A stretch of 64,000 nucleotides of DNA from Ulva prolifera (taxonomy: Eukaryota > Chlorophyta > Ulvophyceae > Ulvales > Ulvaceae): assembly GCA_023078555.1 (NCBI GenBank), contig CM041196.1, forward strand, positions 2,666,001-2,730,000, read 5' to 3'. This document shows positions 1 to 11,069 of this stretch, one piece after another; position 1 is the stretch's first letter, and each line of letters begins with the position of its first letter. The translations under genes and the position numbers were made by a program. The notes beneath the pieces were generated by a model. The model was given only the letters and a program-made list of their open reading frames with translations, was not told the DNA's origin and did not search any database.

Positions 1-126
1 TCCACCCAGCAACTACTGGCAGAGTATGCTGAAGTTGTTGCATTTACAGAGTCTACTTGTTCTCGTATTAGGTAACAGAAGGCACGTCCAGAAAAGTAGG
101 CAAGTCCGCGCTCACTGCTCCGAACC

Positions 127-1663
127 TCAGCCACACAAGTGCTGCAAGATCGCGCTTCGCCGAGCGCCTACTAGATCGCCCATCCCAAATATCGGCTCGT
201 TGTACAGATACATGTACACATTGCATTGTGCAATGGTCCATGACGTGACATCGGTCCTGCTGAAGGCATTTGCCTGTTGCAGGCCTGCAAGCCAGCCTGG
301 GATCTCTCCCACGTCGCTTGCAGCCAACATGGCCGGGTCCGCACCAACTGCAAGAGCCTCAGCTCCCGTACCAGCCACCGTTTTGGGCACGGGCTGCAGC
401 TGCTGGTCACCCTGTGTATGCCGATTGGCCCTCATCACAGGAAATCGTTTCATCTGCAGGCACACAGAGTACGTACGTGTTCAGACAGCACAATTCACGA
501 CTTCCACGCTCATGACGTTTTGTCACACCTCTGCAGAGAGTTTCTGCTGTCCTTGCTGCAGCTGTTGCAGCTGTTGCGTCTGCTGTTGCAGCTGTTGCGT
601 CTGCTGTTGATGCCTTTGATCCGCCTGTTGCGTCTGCTGTTGATGCCTTTGATCCGCCTGTTGTGTCAGCTGGTGCAAGGCGTGCTGCAGCGCTCCAGGA
701 AGATGAACCTGCAGCACAGTCTCATTTCACATGAAAGACCGTCAAATCTTCGGAGCATTGGATTGTCGATTCAGGCTCACGACAGTCGTTGTTACAAACA
801 CACATTCCGCTGCACCACAGTTTCCGCGCACAATGCTGCGGTTGGGGTCAAACAATGTAGTAGATATCATTATCAATATATTTGAAGAAGCAATGCAGGA
901 GAGCGTTGGCCAGCATGCGCACTTGTAAGGCGGGGTCTTTTTCTTGCGCTGTGCGGGCCTCTAAGACAGCGTGAACTCGCACCGTTTCTTCTGCAGCTTG
1001 CCTGCGGGGATCTTGTGCATCCAAGCGAAGATCATGCTGCAGGCGTTTGCGCCGGATGCGTGCAGCTTCCACATCTGCTACGGTGTTGTCCGCCGGATTG
1101 GCTCGAAGGGCCGGTAACGGTGGATCTAGATCCATCGTGGGATTTAGATCCATACGATGCGAGCATGTCCCGTTGCGTTTGTCATATAGAAATGTGTCGT
1201 GCCGCGTCCGGTGCGATTGATTGATCAATTGAAGTGCTTCGCAATAGCGCAGCAGCACAGAGCTTATACATCCACTTGATCCGATCCCAGATTCGGGTTC
1301 AGAACTAAAGCTTGGACTTTGCGCAAGGATGATGGCAGGTTTGTGTGCTAGACGATGGCAGCTGCGCCCCTCGAGTGTGCGTCGAATCCTTGACGTGGCG
1401 TAAGGGCTACAGCGCGCCCACAAAGACAGATTCACATTGGCTCTCCGAAGGCCGACTTCAAGGGAGTTTATATAGATGGTTTGTAAGTTATGAGGCCACC
1501 TAGCCCCTGAAATCCGCAGCCAAAACGGTTGAGTTGCAACTGTGAAAGACTGGTGCCATGGTGTTGAGGCATGTTGTGGCTGTTTGTGCCTCGATGCATG
1601 TTCAGCCTCAGAATGAAACTGCAGGACACCCAGGGCTACCACCACTGCACCCACTGTACTCAT
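127..1663 (-). CDS. array gene, copy 1: Gln-rich protein of unknown function (3 exons)
   Basis: I do not recognise this protein. Model: exon 1 1663-923, exon 2 708-529, exon 3 453-127, giving 415 aa. Every junction is phase 0. Donors are CAA|GTGCGC and GAG|GTGTGA; both acceptors end in CTGCAG or CCTGCAG, matching the splice style of the good genes here. Exon 1 ends in a charged helical stretch rich in Arg, Glu and Ala. Exon 2 is a Gln-rich coiled-coil-like segment built on repeats of ADQRHQQQTQQ. Exon 3 is Ala/Gly-rich and ends at a normal stop. The first ~170 codons look less coding, so ATG 1153 (MDLNPTMDLDPP...) may be the true start, giving about 245 aa. Codon third positions are not GC-biased, unlike the channel gene nearby, which suggests a different origin such as a selfish element. 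Confidence 0.5.
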
Positions 1664-2146
1664 ATGATAATTAAAGAGCGTTGTGGACCTGCAGCAATGT
1701 CGATCCTGCTATGTGCAGCCTCTGCCAAATCCACCAGCATATGTGTTTCACAGCCTATCAATCATGATTTATATCGCCTCGCATCTCCAAAACCCGCCAT
1801 CCCTCAAGTTCATTGACACAGTATTCATGGCGCTAATCTACTACATTCAGCACTCAGTGTACACCTCCCGTTGCATCGGTAGGCAGCCAACCTCAGACGA
1901 TCGAGGTCTGACATGTCAGCCACTACATATAGGCAACGGGCAGGTAACATGTGCTTCCAAGCATCCAATCATGATGACGCTAGCCTCGCCTCTGTTGTGC
2001 ATAGCACAGCGGGAGCGAGTTCCACCCAGCAACTACTGGCAGAGTATGCTGAAGTTGTTGCATTTACAGAGTCTACTTGTTCTCGTATTAGGTAACAGAA
2101 GGCACGTCCAGAAAAGTAGGCAAGTCCGCGCTCACTGCTCCGAACC

Positions 2147-3683
2147 TCAGCCACACAAGTGCTGCAAGATCGCGCTTCGCCGAGCGCCTACTAGATCGCC
2201 CATCCCAAATATCGGCTCGTTGTACAGATACATGTACACATTGCATTGTGCAATGGTCCATGACGTGACATCGGTCCTGCTGAAGGCATTTGCCTGTTGC
2301 AGGCCTGCAAGCCAGCCTGGGATCTCTCCCACGTCGCTTGCAGCCAACATGGCCGGGTCCGCACCAACTGCAAGAGCCTCAGCTCCCGTACCAGCCACCG
2401 TTTTGGGCACGGGCTGCAGCTGCTGGTCACCCTGTGTATGCCGATTGGCCCTCATCACAGGAAATCGTTTCATCTGCAGGCACACAGAGTACGTACGTGT
2501 TCAGACAGCACAATTCACGACTTCCACGCTCATGACGTTTTGTCACACCTCTGCAGAGAGTTTCTGCTGTCCTTGCTGCAGCTGTTGCAGCTGTTGCGTC
2601 TGCTGTTGCAGCTGTTGCGTCTGCTGTTGATGCCTTTGATCCGCCTGTTGCGTCTGCTGTTGATGCCTTTGATCCGCCTGTTGTGTCAGCTGGTGCAAGG
2701 CGTGCTGCAGCGCTCCAGGAAGATGAACCTGCAGCACAGTCTCATTTCACATGAAAGACCGTCAAATCTTCGGAGCATTGGATTGTCGATTCAGGCTCAC
2801 GACAGTCGTTGTTACAAACACACATTCCGCTGCACCACAGTTTCCGCGCACAATGCTGCGGTTGGGGTCAAACAATGTAGTAGATATCATTATCAATATA
2901 TTTGAAGAAGCAATGCAGGAGAGCGTTGGCCAGCATGCGCACTTGTAAGGCGGGGTCTTTTTCTTGCGCTGTGCGGGCCTCTAAGACAGCGTGAACTCGC
3001 ACCGTTTCTTCTGCAGCTTGCCTGCGGGGATCTTGTGCATCCAAGCGAAGATCATGCTGCAGGCGTTTGCGCCGGATGCGTGCAGCTTCCACATCTGCTA
3101 CGGTGTTGTCCGCCGGATTGGCTCGAAGGGCCGGTAACGGTGGATCTAGATCCATCGTGGGATTTAGATCCATACGATGCGAGCATGTCCCGTTGCGTTT
3201 GTCATATAGAAATGTGTCGTGCCGCGTCCGGTGCGATTGATTGATCAATTGAAGTGCTTCGCAATAGCGCAGCAGCACAGAGCTTATACATCCACTTGAT
3301 CCGATCCCAGATTCGGGTTCAGAACTAAAGCTTGGACTTTGCGCAAGGATGATGGCAGGTTTGTGTGCTAGACGATGGCAGCTGCGCCCCTCGAGTGTGC
3401 GTCGAATCCTTGACGTGGCGTAAGGGCTACAGCGCGCCCACAAAGACAGATTCACATTGGCTCTCCGAAGGCCGACTTCAAGGGAGTTTATATAGATGGT
3501 TTGTAAGTTATGAGGCCACCTAGCCCCTGAAATCCGCAGCCAAAACGGTTGAGTTGCAACTGTGAAAGACTGGTGCCATGGTGTTGAGGCATGTTGTGGC
3601 TGTTTGTGCCTCGATGCATGTTCAGCCTCAGAATGAAACTGCAGGACACCCAGGGCTACCACCACTGCACCCACTGTACTCAT
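2147..3683 (-). CDS. array gene, copy 2
   Basis: Same three-exon model shifted by 2,020 bp: exons 3683-2943, 2728-2549 and 2473-2147. The translated segments are identical to copy 1. Confidence 0.5.
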
Positions 3684-4166
3684 ATGATAATTAAAGAGCG
3701 TTGTGGACCTGCAGCAATGTCGATCCTGCTATGTGCAGCCTCTGCCAAATCCACCAGCATATGTGTTTCACAGCCTATCAATCATGATTTATATCGCCTC
3801 GCATCTCCAAAACCCGCCATCCCTCAAGTTCATTGACACAGTATTCATGGCGCTAATCTACTACATTCAGCACTCAGTGTACACCTCCCGTTGCATCGGT
3901 AGGCAGCCAACCTCAGACGATCGAGGTCTGACATGTCAGCCACTACATATAGGCAACGGGCAGGTAACATGTGCTTCCAAGCATCCAATCATGATGACGC
4001 TAGCCTCGCCTCTGTTGTGCATAGCACAGCGGGAGCGAGTTCCACCCAGCAACTACTGGCAGAGTATGCTGAAGTTGTTGCATTTACAGAGTCTACTTGT
4101 TCTCGTATTAGGTAACAGAAGGCACGTCCAGAAAAGTAGGCAAGTCCGCGCTCACTGCTCCGAACC

Positions 4167-5703
4167 TCAGCCACACAAGTGCTGCAAGATCGCGCTTCGC
4201 CGAGCGCCTACTAGATCGCCCATCCCAAATATCGGCTCGTTGTACAGATACATGTACACATTGCATTGTGCAATGGTCCATGACGTGACATCGGTCCTGC
4301 TGAAGGCATTTGCCTGTTGCAGGCCTGCAAGCCAGCCTGGGATCTCTCCCACGTCGCTTGCAGCCAACATGGCCGGGTCCGCACCAACTGCAAGAGCCTC
4401 AGCTCCCGTACCAGCCACCGTTTTGGGCACGGGCTGCAGCTGCTGGTCACCCTGTGTATGCCGATTGGCCCTCATCACAGGAAATCGTTTCATCTGCAGG
4501 CACACAGAGTACGTACGTGTTCAGACAGCACAATTCACGACTTCCACGCTCATGACGTTTTGTCACACCTCTGCAGAGAGTTTCTGCTGTCCTTGCTGCA
4601 GCTGTTGCAGCTGTTGCGTCTGCTGTTGCAGCTGTTGCGTCTGCTGTTGATGCCTTTGATCCGCCTGTTGCGTCTGCTGTTGATGCCTTTGATCCGCCTG
4701 TTGTGTCAGCTGGTGCAAGGCGTGCTGCAGCGCTCCAGGAAGATGAACCTGCAGCACAGTCTCATTTCACATGAAAGACCGTCAAATCTTCGGAGCATTG
4801 GATTGTCGATTCAGGCTCACGACAGTCGTTGTTACAAACACACATTCCGCTGCACCACAGTTTCCGCGCACAATGCTGCGGTTGGGGTCAAACAATGTAG
4901 TAGATATCATTATCAATATATTTGAAGAAGCAATGCAGGAGAGCGTTGGCCAGCATGCGCACTTGTAAGGCGGGGTCTTTTTCTTGCGCTGTGCGGGCCT
5001 CTAAGACAGCGTGAACTCGCACCGTTTCTTCTGCAGCTTGCCTGCGGGGATCTTGTGCATCCAAGCGAAGATCATGCTGCAGGCGTTTGCGCCGGATGCG
5101 TGCAGCTTCCACATCTGCTACGGTGTTGTCCGCCGGATTGGCTCGAAGGGCCGGTAACGGTGGATCTAGATCCATCGTGGGATTTAGATCCATACGATGC
5201 GAGCATGTCCCGTTGCGTTTGTCATATAGAAATGTGTCGTGCCGCGTCCGGTGCGATTGATTGATCAATTGAAGTGCTTCGCAATAGCGCAGCAGCACAG
5301 AGCTTATACATCCACTTGATCCGATCCCAGATTCGGGTTCAGAACTAAAGCTTGGACTTTGCGCAAGGATGATGGCAGGTTTGTGTGCTAGACGATGGCA
5401 GCTGCGCCCCTCGAGTGTGCGTCGAATCCTTGACGTGGCGTAAGGGCTACAGCGCGCCCACAAAGACAGATTCACATTGGCTCTCCGAAGGCCGACTTCA
5501 AGGGAGTTTATATAGATGGTTTGTAAGTTATGAGGCCACCTAGCCCCTGAAATCCGCAGCCAAAACGGTTGAGTTGCAACTGTGAAAGACTGGTGCCATG
5601 GTGTTGAGGCATGTTGTGGCTGTTTGTGCCTCGATGCATGTTCAGCCTCAGAATGAAACTGCAGGACACCCAGGGCTACCACCACTGCACCCACTGTACT
5701 CAT
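4167..5703 (-). CDS. array gene, copy 3
   Basis: Exons 5703-4963, 4748-4569 and 4493-4167. The translated segments are identical to copy 1. Confidence 0.5.
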
Positions 5704-6186
5704 ATGATAATTAAAGAGCGTTGTGGACCTGCAGCAATGTCGATCCTGCTATGTGCAGCCTCTGCCAAATCCACCAGCATATGTGTTTCACAGCCTATCA
5801 ATCATGATTTATATCGCCTCGCATCTCCAAAACCCGCCATCCCTCAAGTTCATTGACACAGTATTCATGGCGCTAATCTACTACATTCAGCACTCAGTGT
5901 ACACCTCCCGTTGCATCGGTAGGCAGCCAACCTCAGACGATCGAGGTCTGACATGTCAGCCACTACATATAGGCAACGGGCAGGTAACATGTGCTTCCAA
6001 GCATCCAATCATGATGACGCTAGCCTCGCCTCTGTTGTGCATAGCACAGCGGGAGCGAGTTCCACCCAGCAACTACTGGCAGAGTATGCTGAAGTTGTTG
6101 CATTTACAGAGTCTACTTGTTCTCGTATTAGGTAACAGAAGGCACGTCCAGAAAAGTAGGCAAGTCCGCGCTCACTGCTCCGAACC

Positions 6187-7723
6187 TCAGCCACACAAGT
6201 GCTGCAAGATCGCGCTTCGCCGAGCGCCTACTAGATCGCCCATCCCAAATATCGGCTCGTTGTACAGATACATGTACACATTGCATTGTGCAATGGTCCA
6301 TGACGTGACATCGGTCCTGCTGAAGGCATTTGCCTGTTGCAGGCCTGCAAGCCAGCCTGGGATCTCTCCCACGTCGCTTGCAGCCAACATGGCCGGGTCC
6401 GCACCAACTGCAAGAGCCTCAGCTCCCGTACCAGCCACCGTTTTGGGCACGGGCTGCAGCTGCTGGTCACCCTGTGTATGCCGATTGGCCCTCATCACAG
6501 GAAATCGTTTCATCTGCAGGCACACAGAGTACGTACGTGTTCAGACAGCACAATTCACGACTTCCACGCTCATGACGTTTTGTCACACCTCTGCAGAGAG
6601 TTTCTGCTGTCCTTGCTGCAGCTGTTGCAGCTGTTGCGTCTGCTGTTGCAGCTGTTGCGTCTGCTGTTGATGCCTTTGATCCGCCTGTTGCGTCTGCTGT
6701 TGATGCCTTTGATCCGCCTGTTGTGTCAGCTGGTGCAAGGCGTGCTGCAGCGCTCCAGGAAGATGAACCTGCAGCACAGTCTCATTTCACATGAAAGACC
6801 GTCAAATCTTCGGAGCATTGGATTGTCGATTCAGGCTCACGACAGTCGTTGTTACAAACACACATTCCGCTGCACCACAGTTTCCGCGCACAATGCTGCG
6901 GTTGGGGTCAAACAATGTAGTAGATATCATTATCAATATATTTGAAGAAGCAATGCAGGAGAGCGTTGGCCAGCATGCGCACTTGTAAGGCGGGGTCTTT
7001 TTCTTGCGCTGTGCGGGCCTCTAAGACAGCGTGAACTCGCACCGTTTCTTCTGCAGCTTGCCTGCGGGGATCTTGTGCATCCAAGCGAAGATCATGCTGC
7101 AGGCGTTTGCGCCGGATGCGTGCAGCTTCCACATCTGCTACGGTGTTGTCCGCCGGATTGGCTCGAAGGGCCGGTAACGGTGGATCTAGATCCATCGTGG
7201 GATTTAGATCCATACGATGCGAGCATGTCCCGTTGCGTTTGTCATATAGAAATGTGTCGTGCCGCGTCCGGTGCGATTGATTGATCAATTGAAGTGCTTC
7301 GCAATAGCGCAGCAGCACAGAGCTTATACATCCACTTGATCCGATCCCAGATTCGGGTTCAGAACTAAAGCTTGGACTTTGCGCAAGGATGATGGCAGGT
7401 TTGTGTGCTAGACGATGGCAGCTGCGCCCCTCGAGTGTGCGTCGAATCCTTGACGTGGCGTAAGGGCTACAGCGCGCCCACAAAGACAGATTCACATTGG
7501 CTCTCCGAAGGCCGACTTCAAGGGAGTTTATATAGATGGTTTGTAAGTTATGAGGCCACCTAGCCCCTGAAATCCGCAGCCAAAACGGTTGAGTTGCAAC
7601 TGTGAAAGACTGGTGCCATGGTGTTGAGGCATGTTGTGGCTGTTTGTGCCTCGATGCATGTTCAGCCTCAGAATGAAACTGCAGGACACCCAGGGCTACC
7701 ACCACTGCACCCACTGTACTCAT
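6187..7723 (-). CDS. array gene, copy 4
   Basis: Exons 7723-6983, 6768-6589 and 6513-6187. The translated segments are identical to copy 1. Confidence 0.5.
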
Positions 7724-8206
7724 ATGATAATTAAAGAGCGTTGTGGACCTGCAGCAATGTCGATCCTGCTATGTGCAGCCTCTGCCAAATCCACCAGCAT
7801 ATGTGTTTCACAGCCTATCAATCATGATTTATATCGCCTCGCATCTCCAAAACCCGCCATCCCTCAAGTTCATTGACACAGTATTCATGGCGCTAATCTA
7901 CTACATTCAGCACTCAGTGTACACCTCCCGTTGCATCGGTAGGCAGCCAACCTCAGACGATCGAGGTCTGACATGTCAGCCACTACATATAGGCAACGGG
8001 CAGGTAACATGTGCTTCCAAGCATCCAATCATGATGACGCTAGCCTCGCCTCTGTTGTGCATAGCACAGCGGGAGCGAGTTCCACCCAGCAACTACTGGC
8101 AGAGTATGCTGAAGTTGTTGCATTTACAGAGTCTACTTGTTCTCGTATTAGGTAACAGAAGGCACGTCCAGAAAAGTAGGCAAGTCCGCGCTCACTGCTC
8201 CGAACC

Positions 8207-9743
8207 TCAGCCACACAAGTGCTGCAAGATCGCGCTTCGCCGAGCGCCTACTAGATCGCCCATCCCAAATATCGGCTCGTTGTACAGATACATGTACACA
8301 TTGCATTGTGCAATGGTCCATGACGTGACATCGGTCCTGCTGAAGGCATTTGCCTGTTGCAGGCCTGCAAGCCAGCCTGGGATCTCTCCCACGTCGCTTG
8401 CAGCCAACATGGCCGGGTCCGCACCAACTGCAAGAGCCTCAGCTCCCGTACCAGCCACCGTTTTGGGCACGGGCTGCAGCTGCTGGTCACCCTGTGTATG
8501 CCGATTGGCCCTCATCACAGGAAATCGTTTCATCTGCAGGCACACAGAGTACGTACGTGTTCAGACAGCACAATTCACGACTTCCACGCTCATGACGTTT
8601 TGTCACACCTCTGCAGAGAGTTTCTGCTGTCCTTGCTGCAGCTGTTGCAGCTGTTGCGTCTGCTGTTGCAGCTGTTGCGTCTGCTGTTGATGCCTTTGAT
8701 CCGCCTGTTGCGTCTGCTGTTGATGCCTTTGATCCGCCTGTTGTGTCAGCTGGTGCAAGGCGTGCTGCAGCGCTCCAGGAAGATGAACCTGCAGCACAGT
8801 CTCATTTCACATGAAAGACCGTCAAATCTTCGGAGCATTGGATTGTCGATTCAGGCTCACGACAGTCGTTGTTACAAACACACATTCCGCTGCACCACAG
8901 TTTCCGCGCACAATGCTGCGGTTGGGGTCAAACAATGTAGTAGATATCATTATCAATATATTTGAAGAAGCAATGCAGGAGAGCGTTGGCCAGCATGCGC
9001 ACTTGTAAGGCGGGGTCTTTTTCTTGCGCTGTGCGGGCCTCTAAGACAGCGTGAACTCGCACCGTTTCTTCTGCAGCTTGCCTGCGGGGATCTTGTGCAT
9101 CCAAGCGAAGATCATGCTGCAGGCGTTTGCGCCGGATGCGTGCAGCTTCCACATCTGCTACGGTGTTGTCCGCCGGATTGGCTCGAAGGGCCGGTAACGG
9201 TGGATCTAGATCCATCGTGGGATTTAGATCCATACGATGCGAGCATGTCCCGTTGCGTTTGTCATATAGAAATGTGTCGTGCCGCGTCCGGTGCGATTGA
9301 TTGATCAATTGAAGTGCTTCGCAATAGCGCAGCAGCACAGAGCTTATACATCCACTTGATCCGATCCCAGATTCGGGTTCAGAACTAAAGCTTGGACTTT
9401 GCGCAAGGATGATGGCAGGTTTGTGTGCTAGACGATGGCAGCTGCGCCCCTCGAGTGTGCGTCGAATCCTTGACGTGGCGTAAGGGCTACAGCGCGCCCA
9501 CAAAGACAGATTCACATTGGCTCTCCGAAGGCCGACTTCAAGGGAGTTTATATAGATGGTTTGTAAGTTATGAGGCCACCTAGCCCCTGAAATCCGCAGC
9601 CAAAACGGTTGAGTTGCAACTGTGAAAGACTGGTGCCATGGTGTTGAGGCATGTTGTGGCTGTTTGTGCCTCGATGCATGTTCAGCCTCAGAATGAAACT
9701 GCAGGACACCCAGGGCTACCACCACTGCACCCACTGTACTCAT
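8207..9743 (-). CDS. array gene, copy 5 (last unit)
   Basis: Exons 9743-9003, 8788-8609 and 8533-8207, identical to copy 1. This copy alone has unique DNA upstream (beyond 9892), where coding-like minus-strand exons lie. It could be the founder or the only copy with a native 5' region. A splice joining the unique exons to this copy could not be proven. Confidence 0.5.
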
Positions 9744-9837
9744 ATGATAATTAAAGAGCGTTGTGGACCTGCAGCAATGTCGATCCTGCTATGTGCAGCC
9801 TCTGCCAAATCCACCAGCATATGTGTTTCACAGCCTA

Positions 9838-10551
9838 TCAATCATGATTTATATCGCCTCGCATCTCCAAAACCCGCCATCCCTCAAGTTCAGCTTTCAT
9901 CTCGCTCTGCATGCTGCCTGATCGCCCATTTGTTGTGCGCCAAATCCCTTGTGCACCACCGGAATTCAACTTAGACAATTGTCGTTTCCGTGAAAGCAGC
10001 TGCAGCTGATCTCGCGTCTTTCTGAGTAACATTGCGCTGAGGGGCTGTCGATTCAGCTTTGGCGTGCGGCATGATGCATGGTGCTGACGCGAGGAGAGCG
10101 ATTGTGGATCAAACTCGCTTGCCTTTAACTCCTCGAAATCGTTCAAGATTAAATTATTCAAGTAAAGTAGCATGTTGAAGAAAGGAAAATGGGGGTAAAG
10201 TCTAATGTACAGCTCCAGCCGTGGGGTACATCGTGAATTCTGACATGACGGCTTTCGCCGTTCTGCGCGCCCTCTGTCAAGGGCCTAGCACACAAGTGCC
10301 TGCCAGTATAGAAAGAACTGTGGCCCCGAATTGATGTGACCACGAACCATCTCGAGCACATCCGATCCATCGACCTGATGCACCTTCAACATCCTTGAAT
10401 CAGTCGAGCAGCGATCTACCGGAACGATCAGTGACACCTTCACCGCGCAACGTCCCCAGCTGACGTACAACGTGCACACATTGTCGTTTGTGCACACTTT
10501 GTAAAGATGCCATGGCTGATGGACCCTACGGCTCAGTTTTTCTTGCTCCAC
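9838..10551 (-). CDS. putative exons at the array edge, unknown product
   Basis: Two coding-like minus-strand stretches. The first (10551 to about 10299) has no ATG and reads WHLYKVCTNDNV..., then a Val/Leu-rich segment ending GPQFFLYWQ. A GC-type donor CAG|GCACTT could follow; the same unusual donor style appears in the vWA-RBR gene. The second (ATG 10173, stop 9838) is rich in Lys, Arg, Gln and Ser, and its last ~18 codons lie inside the array unit. No clean acceptor joins the two, so they may be exons of one gene truncated by the array or independent fragments. No family recognised. Confidence 0.25.
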
Positions 10552-11069
10552 TTATGTCAACACATGTGTAGGGAGCAGTATAGGACGTCAGCAGAGTTGC
10601 ACCTCCTCTGTGGAGTCTTCACGTGACCGATTAGAAATATGCTGGTGCACGTGTAAATGCTGCAAGTCCACCATCACAACCGCCTAGCGACCCAATCTAA
10701 CCTCCATGAACCCAATGAAACCCGAGTGGCATATACCGCCAAGTCATCCATCAAATGCACCCTCCTCTGCTTGGGCACCTGTGGGGAGGGCATGGCTCGG
10801 GAAAGACAGGCCTGCAAACGTTCCACACGCACCACATGCATGCACAGATAACCATGAAAAAGTACAATAATCAACACGCAACGCCGGCCGGGTCCGCCTT
10901 TGCAGCTGGAGGACACACGCCCGCACCCCAGCACTTCATACACCCGCGCGGCCTGCGAACCATCACACATGCGCGGCATGCAAAGGGAAACCCAGCTGCA
11001 GCCGTCCAGCCCCCGAGCCCACCCATGCACATGCGTCAGCAACCCGCCAGACAGCGGAATCCTCTATGG
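10552..11069. other. intergenic, 3' flank of the polycystin gene
   Basis: Only short GC-rich frames without coding character were seen. It probably contains the 3' untranslated region of the minus-strand channel gene ending at 11070. No polyadenylation signal could be assigned. Confidence 0.5.

Larger units (their letters stand above)
1..9892. repeat. 2,020-bp tandem array, about 4.9 copies in window
   Basis: The segment starting at base 1 recurs exactly at 2021, 4041, 6061 and 8081, so the period is 2,020 bp. No difference between copies was seen in any segment compared. The last copy breaks off at 9892, where the sequence after a shared CCCTCAAGTTCA becomes unique. The left edge lies outside the window, so the true copy number is unknown. 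Each unit holds a minus-strand gene model (see 127-1663) and a CTGTTG-rich internal minisatellite around offset 553-672. Near-identity means recent amplification, strong homogenisation or an assembly effect. Confidence 0.97.

Noticed and set aside
1-9892. Ribosomal DNA, CRISPR or viral concatemer
   Set aside because: The unit has no rRNA-like or spacer-repeat structure, is far too long for CRISPR, and its gene model is spliced. No viral hallmark was seen.
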